DNA of 13,408 bases from Campylobacterota bacterium (lineage in GTDB: Bacteria > Campylobacterota > Campylobacteria > Campylobacterales > JALSKU01), in NCBI GenBank assembly GCA_013153915.1, contig JAADDL010000008.1, positions 1-13,408 on the forward strand, in the 5' to 3' direction. Made by a program: the position numbers and the translations under genes. Below are positions 5,944-13,034 of the stretch, piece after piece; within the stretch, counting starts at the first letter, position 1; every line of letters begins with the position of its first letter. Under the pieces are notes generated by a model. That model saw nothing but the letters and a program-made list of their open reading frames with translations. It was not told the DNA's origin and made no database searches.

Positions 5944-7206
5944 ATGATACTTCATCTTGATATTGACTCTTTTTTCGTTTCGGCGGAGAGGACGAAAGAT
6001 AAAAGCTTGATAGGCAAAGAGGTAGCCGTCGGCGGCAGGAGTGATAGATTTATCTTTAGTGGCAACGGTAAAAATAAAAAAGCCATGATTGCCAACAAAG
6101 GTGCGTTTGTACCCTCTTTGTTTTTGTATGAAAAGGGTGATATGAGTCGATATTTTGTGGATGAGGATAGGATAAGAGGTATCATCATCACTTCAAGTTA
6201 CGAGGCAAGAGAGTGTGGTGTTAAAACGGGTATGAGTATAAGGGAGGCTTTGAGTCTTTGCCCTTCTTTGACGGTTTTGCCACCAAATCATATACTTTAT
6301 CACACTCTATCTTTTAAGCTTGGGTATTTTTTAAAAAAACTTATTCCAAAGGTTGAACAGTATAGCATAGATGAGTTTTTTGCCGATTGTTCGGGGTGGA
6401 TTGACGATGAAGAGGTGGAGAGTTTTGCTTGGGGATTAAAAAATAAGATAAAAAGAAAATTTGATTTACCTATCTCCATAGGCATATCAAATACCAAATG
6501 GATAGCCAAGCTTGCCACGTCTTACGCTAAGCCAAACGGCGTAAAGTTGATACGCAAAGAAGATATTTTTGATTTTATTCACGATATACCGATTGAAAAG
6601 TTTCCAGGCATCGGAAAATCTTGGAAAAAAAGGTTACACAACTACAAAAAGATGACGCTTTTAGACGTTTGGCACTCTAAAACTTGGCTATATTCACAAG
6701 GAAGGGCGGGTAAGGAGTTGTATGATAGAGTATGTGGGCTTGATAACGATAAGGTGGAGGAGAAGAAAGAGAGAAAATCCATAGGTATATCAAGAACATT
6801 TGATCCGATATTAGATAGAGATGAGATAAAAAGGCGTATCTATATCCTATCAAGACATCTATCGTTTATAGCTTTCAAAACTTCTCAAAGACCCTCTACG
6901 ATATTTTTGCATATAAAATATGAATTTAACGAAAGAGCCAAAAAGTATAAAAGTTACAATAGGCTATTTAACGAAAGGTTTTTAAAAATCGAATTCGTAA
7001 AGCTTTTTGATGAGATAGATAGATATAAAAATAGCAAAATCATAAGGTTGTCTTTGGCGCTTAGCAATTTTCACTCTATGTCAAATAGTATATTTTCTCT
7101 TTTGGATTATGAAGAGGATAAAAGACAAAAAGAACTTTACGGCAATATCGACAGACTAAGAGCCAAATACGGCTTGGATATACTAAAGCACGCAAAGGAG
7201 TTATGA
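5944..7206 (+). CDS. Y-family DNA polymerase (UmuC/DinB-type translesion polymerase)
   Basis: A 420-residue error-prone polymerase that copies past damaged template bases. The palm carboxylates are Asp6 and Asp8 in LDIDSFF, and Asp143-Glu144 in YSIDEFF; Phe11 is in the steric-gate position. SSYEARECGVKTGMSI (84-99) is the Y-family fingers signature. A helix-hairpin-helix thumb follows (FPGIGKSWKKRL, 220-231), and the little-finger domain occupies about 275-378. The C-terminus SIFSLLDYEEDKRQKELYG, then IDRLRAKYG, corresponds to the tail that normally holds a QLSLF-like clamp-binding motif, here degenerate (IFSLL). An insertion of about 45 residues (33-78) separates KEVAVGG from the YEAR motif; I recall a similar insert in other Campylobacterota Y polymerases. 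Downstream of the S24 repressor and coupled to the 26-aa ORF, so expression is probably induced by damage. It ends convergently with the DedA gene, overlapping by 6 bases. Confidence 0.93.
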   Translation: MILHLDIDSFFVSAERTKDKSLIGKEVAVGGRSDRFIFSGNGKNKKAMIANKGAFVPSLFLYEKGDMSRYFVDEDRIRGIIITSSYEARECGVKTGMSIREALSLCPSLTVLPPNHILYHTLSFKLGYFLKKLIPKVEQYSIDEFFADCSGWIDDEEVESFAWGLKNKIKRKFDLPISIGISNTKWIAKLATSYAKPNGVKLIRKEDIFDFIHDIPIEKFPGIGKSWKKRLHNYKKMTLLDVWHSKTWLYSQGRAGKELYDRVCGLDNDKVEEKKERKSIGISRTFDPILDRDEIKRRIYILSRHLSFIAFKTSQRPSTIFLHIKYEFNERAKKYKSYNRLFNERFLKIEFVKLFDEIDRYKNSKIIRLSLALSNFHSMSNSIFSLLDYEEDKRQKELYGNIDRLRAKYGLDILKHAKEL

Positions 7207-7764
7207 CCTTTTTTTTGTGGCTTTTTCCATATATAGCCAAACTCCGCCAAGAAGCAAAAACATCAAAACGGGCGTAAGCCACATATGGTTTTTTAGAAAT
7301 TTGACAAGTTCAAGCAGATATTTTCCGCTATAAAAGCTACCTAATCCAAAAACTAAAGCCCACACAAGAGCCGAAAATAGGTTGTAAACGGTAAATTTTT
7401 TAAAATCATATTTCGTTAAACCGATGGCGATAGGAACGAGTGTTTTAAATCCGTAGAGAAATTTTTGGAAAAATATAATCTTGTCTCCGTATTTTCTCAT
7501 TAAAACGGTGCTTAAAGCGAGCTTTCTTTTGTGTTTTTCGATGTATGGCATCACTACGGATTTGTTGTATCTTGCTACATAAAAAAGTACGCTATCTCCT
7601 ATGAAGTTCGCTATAAAGGCGACTATGATGCTTGTCGTGATATCCATTTTGCCGGCATAGGAGAGTATCCCCGCCGCTACCAAAGCAAAAAAGCCTCCTC
7701 CGAAAGAGTATAAAAACAGTATGATATAACCGTAAGTTGAAAGAGAGTTAATGATATCTTGCAT
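7201..7764 (-). CDS. DedA-family (VTT domain) membrane protein
   Basis: A 187-residue polytopic inner-membrane protein of the DedA/SNARE-associated family, members of which are implicated in lipid (undecaprenyl phosphate or phospholipid) translocation. Hydrophobic segments lie at about 10-38, 43-64, 108-118, 127-147 and 162-179. The core motif QKFLYGFKTLVPIAIGLTKY (100-119) corresponds to the classical RF-x-P-x-x-R-T-x-x-P region, but both conserved arginines are lysines (101 and 107). The N-terminal FLYSFGGGFF occupies the place where E. coli YqjA has Glu39 and Asp51, and neither acid is present. The start codon overlaps the end of the ABC exporter gene by 17 bases, so the two are co-translated and may work on the same lipid. 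The fold call is good; the substrate is unknown. Confidence 0.85.
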   Translation of the reverse strand: MQDIINSLSTYGYIILFLYSFGGGFFALVAAGILSYAGKMDITTSIIVAFIANFIGDSVLFYVARYNKSVVMPYIEKHKRKLALSTVLMRKYGDKIIFFQKFLYGFKTLVPIAIGLTKYDFKKFTVYNLFSALVWALVFGLGSFYSGKYLLELVKFLKNHMWLTPVLMFLLLGGVWLYMEKATKKRS

Positions 7765-9529
7765 CTTTTTTACCTTTTATGTGATTTGAGAAACTACCCT
7801 CTTTTTTTATAAGCTCTTCAAAAGTTCCCTCTTCCGAGATAGTGCCGTTTTCAAGCATATAGACATAATCGGCTTGTCTTATAGTGCTTAGTCTGTGGGC
7901 TATGATGACGGTTGTTTTATCTTTTAGAAAATCTTTTAAAGCTTCAAAAAGGTTCTCCTCCGTATGTATATCCAAAGCGCTTGTAGATTCGTCCAAGATT
8001 ACGACATTTGGGTTTTGTACTATCATTCTCGCTATGGAAATCCTTTGTCTTTGACCTCCGGATAGCTTCATACCGTTTTTGCCTACTTTCGTATCTAGAC
8101 CATCTTTTAAAGACTCTATCATATCCCCCAACTGAGCCAATCTTAACGCTTCTAATATCTTTTCATCCTCTATCGGCTTTCCTAAAGTTAGGTTAAATCT
8201 TATAGTGTCGTTAAATAGCAGGGGGTTTTGTAAGACAAGATATATGTGTTCTCTTAAAACATCAAGACCTATCTCTTTGACATTTATTTCATCTATCAAA
8301 AGTTCGCCTTTTTTTAACGGATAAAAACCCACCATGATTTGAGCCAATGTGGTTTTTCCGCTACCGCTAGCCCCCACTATAGCCACTTTGTTACCCTCTT
8401 TGATATCAAGATTGATATTTTTTAGTATATCTACATTGTTATCGTAAGAGAAAACGGCATTTTCTATCTTGACGGAATTTGTCTTTTTATCTTTAAAAGG
8501 ATTTTTAAGGTGCGGGTAGGACGGCTCTTTTTCCATGTCAAAAAGTTTATTTATCCTATCGAGTGCTCTTTTTGCGTTGTGGTAAGAGTATTGGATGTTT
8601 AGTATCTCTTGAACGGGCGACATCATAACCCAAAGATAGCCGAATATCGCCAACATCAACCCTATAGTCAAATCCCCGTAAGCCACCGTAAATATAGAAG
8701 CGGCTCTAAATATCTCAAAACCTCCCAAAAATAGCAAAAAAGAAAATCTAAGCGCCACATCACTTTTATATGCGAAGGCGATACCCGCTTTTTTTATCTC
8801 TAAAGCCTCTTTAAAAAGTCTTTTTATAAAACGCTCCTCTTGATTTGAGGCTCGTATCTGCCTAAAAAGTTCAAGTGTTTCGCTTAACGCCTCCGTAAAA
8901 CTTTCAAATGTCTTATTCTCCTCTTTTTTATAGTAGCTAACCTTTCTTGCGAACTTTTTACTAAGCACGACTACAAAAGGGTTTACAAGAAGTATAAAAA
9001 GCGCTAATTTCCAGTTGATTAGAAGCAGGACTATGCCGACTCCTATAATGGTTAGGATAGAAACTATGAGCTTACTTATACTCATCCCCAAAAAAGTTTC
9101 GATAGTCGCAACATCTATCAAAAACATCGACGATATTGTTCCGCTACCTATGCTTTCATATTCGTTTAGGGAGATTTTGGAGATTTGAGATAGCATATCT
9201 TTTCTTATTTTGTATGTGATATTTTTTGAGATGATTGAAAATAGATAATCATGCAGTACGGTCAAGCCGTAAAAGAGCGTTCTTAAAAAAAGAGTCATAA
9301 AAAGAACTATCAAAATATATCCGTAAGCCTCTTGGTGACCTATGAGTTTATCGATATGCTCCGTTAAAAACCCGGGTTTTTTGAGTAAAACTTCATCTAC
9401 CAAAAGCGGCATCAATAGCGGGGCGGGAGTTGAGACAAGCACAGCTAAGATAGCTATGATATTGGCTATGATGAACTCTTTTTTGTATTTTAAAATCTCT
9501 TTTAAAATTTTTTTAAAACTATATCTCAA
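7748..9529 (-). CDS. MsbA-like ABC exporter (fused permease and ATPase)
   Basis: A 593-residue half-transporter that would act as a homodimer in the inner membrane. The first 320 residues form a type-I exporter membrane domain with segments near 18-46, 70-92, 148-170, 172-190, 260-283 and 286-304. The ATPase domain has all key motifs: Walker A GASGSGKT (386-393), Q-loop Gln434, signature LSGGQ (489-493), Walker B VVILDE (509-514) and switch His545. The substrate cannot be read from the sequence; MsbA-type lipid or drug export fits the overlapping DedA gene. The start is a TTG at 9529-9527 with AAGG about 8 bases upstream on the minus strand. The only nearby ATG is out of frame and meets a stop after two codons. 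The gene is divergent from the nucleosidase-like gene. Confidence 0.93.
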   Translation of the reverse strand: MRYSFKKILKEILKYKKEFIIANIIAILAVLVSTPAPLLMPLLVDEVLLKKPGFLTEHIDKLIGHQEAYGYILIVLFMTLFLRTLFYGLTVLHDYLFSIISKNITYKIRKDMLSQISKISLNEYESIGSGTISSMFLIDVATIETFLGMSISKLIVSILTIIGVGIVLLLINWKLALFILLVNPFVVVLSKKFARKVSYYKKEENKTFESFTEALSETLELFRQIRASNQEERFIKRLFKEALEIKKAGIAFAYKSDVALRFSFLLFLGGFEIFRAASIFTVAYGDLTIGLMLAIFGYLWVMMSPVQEILNIQYSYHNAKRALDRINKLFDMEKEPSYPHLKNPFKDKKTNSVKIENAVFSYDNNVDILKNINLDIKEGNKVAIVGASGSGKTTLAQIMVGFYPLKKGELLIDEINVKEIGLDVLREHIYLVLQNPLLFNDTIRFNLTLGKPIEDEKILEALRLAQLGDMIESLKDGLDTKVGKNGMKLSGGQRQRISIARMIVQNPNVVILDESTSALDIHTEENLFEALKDFLKDKTTVIIAHRLSTIRQADYVYMLENGTISEEGTFEELIKKEGSFSNHIKGKKDARYH

Positions 9530-9568
9530 CGCATTTGCCTTATTTTTTTTCTTATTTTGCCAAAATTT

Positions 9569-9577
9569 TGATAAAAT
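9569..9577 (+). promoter_or_regulatory. Extended -10 placed for a leaderless transcript
   Basis: TGA at 9569-9571 followed by TAAAAT (9572-9577) forms an extended -10 box. A start site about 7 bases downstream falls at 9584, the A of the ATG of the next gene. No Shine-Dalgarno sequence is present before that ATG. No clear -35 is seen (TTCTTA at 9549-9554 has the right 17-base spacing but is weak). Confidence 0.45.
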
Positions 9578-9583
9578 GTCGTT

Positions 9584-10132
9584 ATGATATGTATAGTAAC
9601 CGCTATTTTTAGCGAAGCTAAAGCTTTTATCGAGCTTTTTGAGCTAAAAAAAGTTCAAACAAAACCTTTTGAAGTATATCAAAGTGATGATATGACTCTT
9701 GTCGTTAGCGGAATGGGTAAGCTAAAGTCCGCTATCGCTACCGCATATATATCGACTAAAAAATGTTGCGATAGGATTTACAATATTGGAATTTGCGGTA
9801 CGAATAGTCTGGAAAAAGAGATAGGAAAGCTGTGTAGAGTACGCTCTATCGTAGAGTTTGAGACGGGCAAAAAGTATGTGGTGGATAACAAAGGCGATGT
9901 GTTGTACTGTTTTGATAGGGTTGTTGATAGAAAAAAAGAAAAAAAAGAGTTAAAAAGGGATATTTTGGTGGATATGGAGTCTTTCGGTTTTTATAGTGCG
10001 GCTATAAAATTTTATACAAAAGATAATATCGGTGTCTATAAAATCGTTTCGGACAGATTGGATACCAAAGGTATTACTAACGATTTTATCTATAAGATAG
10101 TCAAAAACGCTATAAAAGAGTTTAAATGGTGA
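9584..10132 (+). CDS. Shortened nucleoside phosphorylase / MTA-SAH nucleosidase-like protein
   Basis: A PNP/UDP-phosphorylase-fold protein of 182 residues, shorter than the roughly 230 of MTA/SAH nucleosidase. Family landmarks are present: an acidic residue at 11 (IFSEAKAF, matching the MTAN Glu12 position), SGMGK (42-46), NIGICGT (67-73, for the usual N-x-G-x-x-G), VDMES (129-133, the ribose-binding Met-Glu pair) and SD (156-157, the catalytic Asp). About 45 residues are missing between VGD-like IGKLCRV (80-86) and VDMES, the stretch that normally forms part of the base pocket. The fold usually cleaves an N-glycosidic bond; the substrate here is uncertain. The ATG has no ribosome site and may be leaderless. 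It overlaps the next gene by 7 bases and heads the five-gene operon. It could be a hydrolase for futalosine-like or lipid-linked nucleosides; this is inference. Confidence 0.7.
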   Translation: MICIVTAIFSEAKAFIELFELKKVQTKPFEVYQSDDMTLVVSGMGKLKSAIATAYISTKKCCDRIYNIGICGTNSLEKEIGKLCRVRSIVEFETGKKYVVDNKGDVLYCFDRVVDRKKEKKELKRDILVDMESFGFYSAAIKFYTKDNIGVYKIVSDRLDTKGITNDFIYKIVKNAIKEFKW

Positions 10133-10824
10133 AAAAAGCTTTAGTTACGGGGAGCAGTAGCGGGATAGGCGAGGAGATAGCTAAAAGATTGCTCTATCTT
10201 GGATATGAAGTTTGGGGAGTTGCCAGAGATTTTGAAAAGTGCGATATAAAAGAGGATTTATTTAAGCCTATAAGTTGCGATTTAAGCGATAAAAAGAGTC
10301 TGCATGAGTTTTTGAGGCTCTATAAAAAAGAGGAGTTTGATATCTTGGTAAATTGTGCCGGGTACGGCAGATTTGCTCCGCATGAAGAGATAAGTATCAA
10401 AGATATAGAGGGTATGGTTTATCTAAATTTGACCGCGCCTCTTTTGATAACGAAAACATTTTTAAGAACACTCAAGAAAAATAGAGGTCATATTTTTAAT
10501 ATCTGCTCTATCTCCGGTATTAAATCCGCACCTTTTGGTGCCGTTTACGGAGCATCGAAAGCGGGGCTAAGACATTTTGGAAAATCTCTATTTGCAGAGG
10601 TAAGAAAGAGCGGTTTGAAGGTTATAAATATAAATCCCGATATCACGGATACCCCTTTTTTTAAAGAGCTTAACTTCAAACCTTCAAGCGACCCTTTAGG
10701 CCGTATAATCCCTCAAGATATAGCTGATATCGTAGAGGATGTTTTAAAAACGGGCGAAAATGTCGTCTTGACGGATATTACGGTGGAGCCTCAGCTTTTT
10801 AAGATATCAAAAGGAAAAAGATGA
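10126..10824 (+). CDS. Short-chain dehydrogenase/reductase (SDR)
   Basis: A classical 232-residue SDR, an NAD(P)(H)-dependent cytoplasmic oxidoreductase. The cofactor motif is TGSSSGIG (8-15). CDL (51-53) is in the adenine-binding position, NCAGYG (76-81) is the NAG motif, and Asn101 lies in the active-site helix. The catalytic set is Ser128 (ICSISG), Tyr141 and Lys145 (YGASK). NPDITDTPFF (170-179) follows, in place of the usual PG-x-x-x-T motif. Arg34, shortly after the second strand, is compatible with NADP preference. The substrate cannot be told. The gene overlaps its upstream neighbour by 7 bases and lpxR by 4 bases, so it is firmly inside the operon. Confidence 0.92.
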   Translation: MVKKALVTGSSSGIGEEIAKRLLYLGYEVWGVARDFEKCDIKEDLFKPISCDLSDKKSLHEFLRLYKKEEFDILVNCAGYGRFAPHEEISIKDIEGMVYLNLTAPLLITKTFLRTLKKNRGHIFNICSISGIKSAPFGAVYGASKAGLRHFGKSLFAEVRKSGLKVININPDITDTPFFKELNFKPSSDPLGRIIPQDIADIVEDVLKTGENVVLTDITVEPQLFKISKGKR

Positions 10825-11762
10825 GATATATTATTTTGATAGCTATTGTTATGTCGGTTTTTGCAAAAGCTAATAGCGCTATTTGGTCTTTTGATGATGA
10901 TGCTCTTGCAAGCAGAGATGATTATCACTATACGGGCGGGATGTATTTTGGATATATGTTTGATGAAAACAGATCTTTGTATAATCCAAATATTTTAAAA
11001 GGGTACTCAAATAGCAATGCTCTATCTTTGACATATATGGTCTTTACTCCTCAAAATAAAAGATCAACAACTCCGGTTTTGGACGATATACCTTATGCGG
11101 GGTATGCGAAGGCTGAATTTAGTATTTATAAATATAATAAAAATGAGTTTTTTAAGCTCGGTGTAAATATTTCAGCCGTTGGGGAGATGGTAAAAGCCAA
11201 GCAGATTCAATCCAATTTCCATCATCTAATAGGTCACTCTGTTCCAAAAGGGTGGGATACTCAGCTTGGCAATCGAGTTTTTTGCGGTATAAGTGCCGGC
11301 TATGCTAAAAAGACGGATATTTTGTATCTTAAAGATTTAAAGTATGATTGGACAAACTTTATAAAAGTGGATGCGGGTGGTTATTATAGCTCGATATATT
11401 TCTCAACTGCTATTAGATTTGGGGGATATTTGCCGGATACTTTTGAGACGATACCCGATATGAGCGGTGTATCAAGCGATGAATTGTTGCATTTTCAAAC
11501 TATCAAAAAAACCGCTTGGAATGTTTCTATAGGCGCTTTTGTAAACAAGATAGGCAACTTTTATATCATAGATGAAGCGATAGATGAAGGATATGAACTC
11601 TCTAGTATAGACTATATTTACGGGGTGCAGATATCTTTTGATTTCTACTATAGAGGCATTAAATACAATTTTAAGATAAAATCCTCTAAGATACAAAACA
11701 AAAATTCATCTCCTTTTAATGATGAACAGTGGGGCAGTTTTAGCGTCACATGGAAATTTTAA
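10821..11762 (+). CDS. lpxR: Outer-membrane lipid A 3'-O-deacylase (LpxR family)
   Basis: A 313-residue outer-membrane beta-barrel of the LpxR (DUF2219) family, which removes the 3'-acyloxyacyl chain from lipid A and so changes LPS recognition and permeability. Residues 1-17 are a signal peptide (MRYIILIAIVMSVFAKA). Family blocks follow: DDD (25-27), YTGG (37-40), FTP (75-77), DIPYAG (89-94), then QSNFHHLIG (130-138) with the catalytic histidine at 134 or 135, and PKGWDTQLGN (142-151). The protein ends in WKF, the C-terminal Phe typical of outer-membrane barrels. The known Salmonella enzyme needs Ca2+, Asn/Asp near its N-terminus and His122. AAAGG lies upstream of the ATG, which overlaps the SDR stop (ATGA). 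Helicobacter has a homologue active on its lipid A, so activity in this lineage is plausible. Confidence 0.92.
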   Translation: MRYIILIAIVMSVFAKANSAIWSFDDDALASRDDYHYTGGMYFGYMFDENRSLYNPNILKGYSNSNALSLTYMVFTPQNKRSTTPVLDDIPYAGYAKAEFSIYKYNKNEFFKLGVNISAVGEMVKAKQIQSNFHHLIGHSVPKGWDTQLGNRVFCGISAGYAKKTDILYLKDLKYDWTNFIKVDAGGYYSSIYFSTAIRFGGYLPDTFETIPDMSGVSSDELLHFQTIKKTAWNVSIGAFVNKIGNFYIIDEAIDEGYELSSIDYIYGVQISFDFYYRGIKYNFKIKSSKIQNKNSSPFNDEQWGSFSVTWKF

Positions 11763-11774
11763 CAAAGGAAACAT

Positions 11775-13034
11775 TTGCAAAACGGTGAAGCTAAATTTGA
11801 GAGTGCTATAAAAAACAGTAATTTTTTCAAGCTCTCAAAAGATGAGCAAAACTTCATAAAAAGACTTTTTAAAGATTATAATCTCAGCTTTCAGGAGATA
11901 AGAATACTTATAACGATAGCAAACGATTTAAATATCTGGGGTGAGGAGAATATAACCCATCTTGAGATAAAAAACAATGACACTCAAAATATCAAACAGG
12001 CGAAAAAAAGACTCATAAAGTCGATAAGAGATAGGTATGAAGAGTTAAAAAACAGACCCAACAGTTACAAAAACTTTACTACAAAAGAGGAGTATCACCC
12101 AAAAGGCGTCAAAACCCAAACGGTACAAAAAGATACTTTAGGACTTGGGGATTGTCCCGTAGCTAGTGAAAAGACAAGGTGTTGCAATCTTTTGACATTG
12201 GATGCGGTGGAGAGTTGCGGATTTGACTGCTCGTACTGCTCTATACAATCTTTCTACAACCAAAACAGAGTCATATTTAACAAAAATTTCGCTAAAAAAC
12301 TAAAAGAGATAAAGCTAGACCCCTCAAAAAGATACCATATAGGCACGGGGCAAAGCTCCGACTCTTTGATGTGGGGAAACAAAGAGGGCATTTTGGATGC
12401 TTTGTTTGAGTTTGCAAGAAAAAATCCAAATGTCCTACTGGAGTTCAAAACCAAATCGGACAATATAAACTACCTGCTTGAAAATGAGATACCCAAAAAT
12501 ATCGTAACCACTTGGTCTTTAAACACACCCATCATCATAAAAAACGAAGAGCATCTAACAGCCTCTTTGGATAGGCGTATAGACTCTGCTAGAAGAGTGG
12601 CAGACAAAGGTGCAAAGGTGGGTTTTCACTTTCACCCTATCGTTCATTACGAAAACTATCTTGACGAATATAAAGAGATTTGGCAAAGATTGCAAGATGA
12701 GTTTTCATCCGATGAGGTTTGCATGGTATCTTTCGGTACTTTGACTTACATCAAACCGGTACTCAAGCAGATAAGAGCGAGAGAGTTTAAAACAAAGATA
12801 TACCAAATGCCGCTTGTCGATGTAGAGGGTAAACTCTCCTATCCCGACGAGATAAAGATTGAGATGTTTAAAAACGCTTACGACTCATTTAAGTCTTGGC
12901 ACGGTAAAGTCTTTTTTTATCTCTGTATGGAGCCTCATAGGCTTTGGAGAGAGTGTTTCGGGTATGAGTATAAAAGCAACGAAGAGTTTGAAAAAGATAT
13001 GATAGATAGTTATTTTAAAAAGGTTGAAAAATGA
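11775..13034 (+). CDS. Spore-photoproduct-lyase-like radical SAM protein
   Basis: A 419-residue radical SAM protein with CGFDCSYC (148-155), a CX3CX2C motif for a [4Fe-4S] cluster that cleaves S-adenosylmethionine. Around it the protein follows the SplB pattern: TLDAVESC before the cluster, YHIGTGQSSDSL (187-198), then LLEFKTKSDNINYLL (221-235), TTWSLN (245-250) and GAKVGFHFHPIV (279-290). SPL reverses the UV thymine dimer of spores, but no sporulation is expected here. At the position of B. subtilis SPL Cys141, the hydrogen donor (FEAACTSD), this protein has Gln193 (TGQSSD). A 110-residue N-terminal helical region and Cys127, Cys136 and Cys137 just before the cluster motif are further features. 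The start is TTG with AAAGGA 5 bases upstream; no in-frame ATG gives a better fit. It lies 12 bases after lpxR and overlaps pssA by 4 bases. Confidence 0.85.
   Translation: MQNGEAKFESAIKNSNFFKLSKDEQNFIKRLFKDYNLSFQEIRILITIANDLNIWGEENITHLEIKNNDTQNIKQAKKRLIKSIRDRYEELKNRPNSYKNFTTKEEYHPKGVKTQTVQKDTLGLGDCPVASEKTRCCNLLTLDAVESCGFDCSYCSIQSFYNQNRVIFNKNFAKKLKEIKLDPSKRYHIGTGQSSDSLMWGNKEGILDALFEFARKNPNVLLEFKTKSDNINYLLENEIPKNIVTTWSLNTPIIIKNEEHLTASLDRRIDSARRVADKGAKVGFHFHPIVHYENYLDEYKEIWQRLQDEFSSDEVCMVSFGTLTYIKPVLKQIRAREFKTKIYQMPLVDVEGKLSYPDEIKIEMFKNAYDSFKSWHGKVFFYLCMEPHRLWRECFGYEYKSNEEFEKDMIDSYFKKVEK

Noticed and set aside
5108..7206. Prophage remnant suggested by the CI-like repressor
   Set aside because: No integrase, structural phage genes or attachment-site repeats are visible; neighbours are ordinary chromosomal genes.
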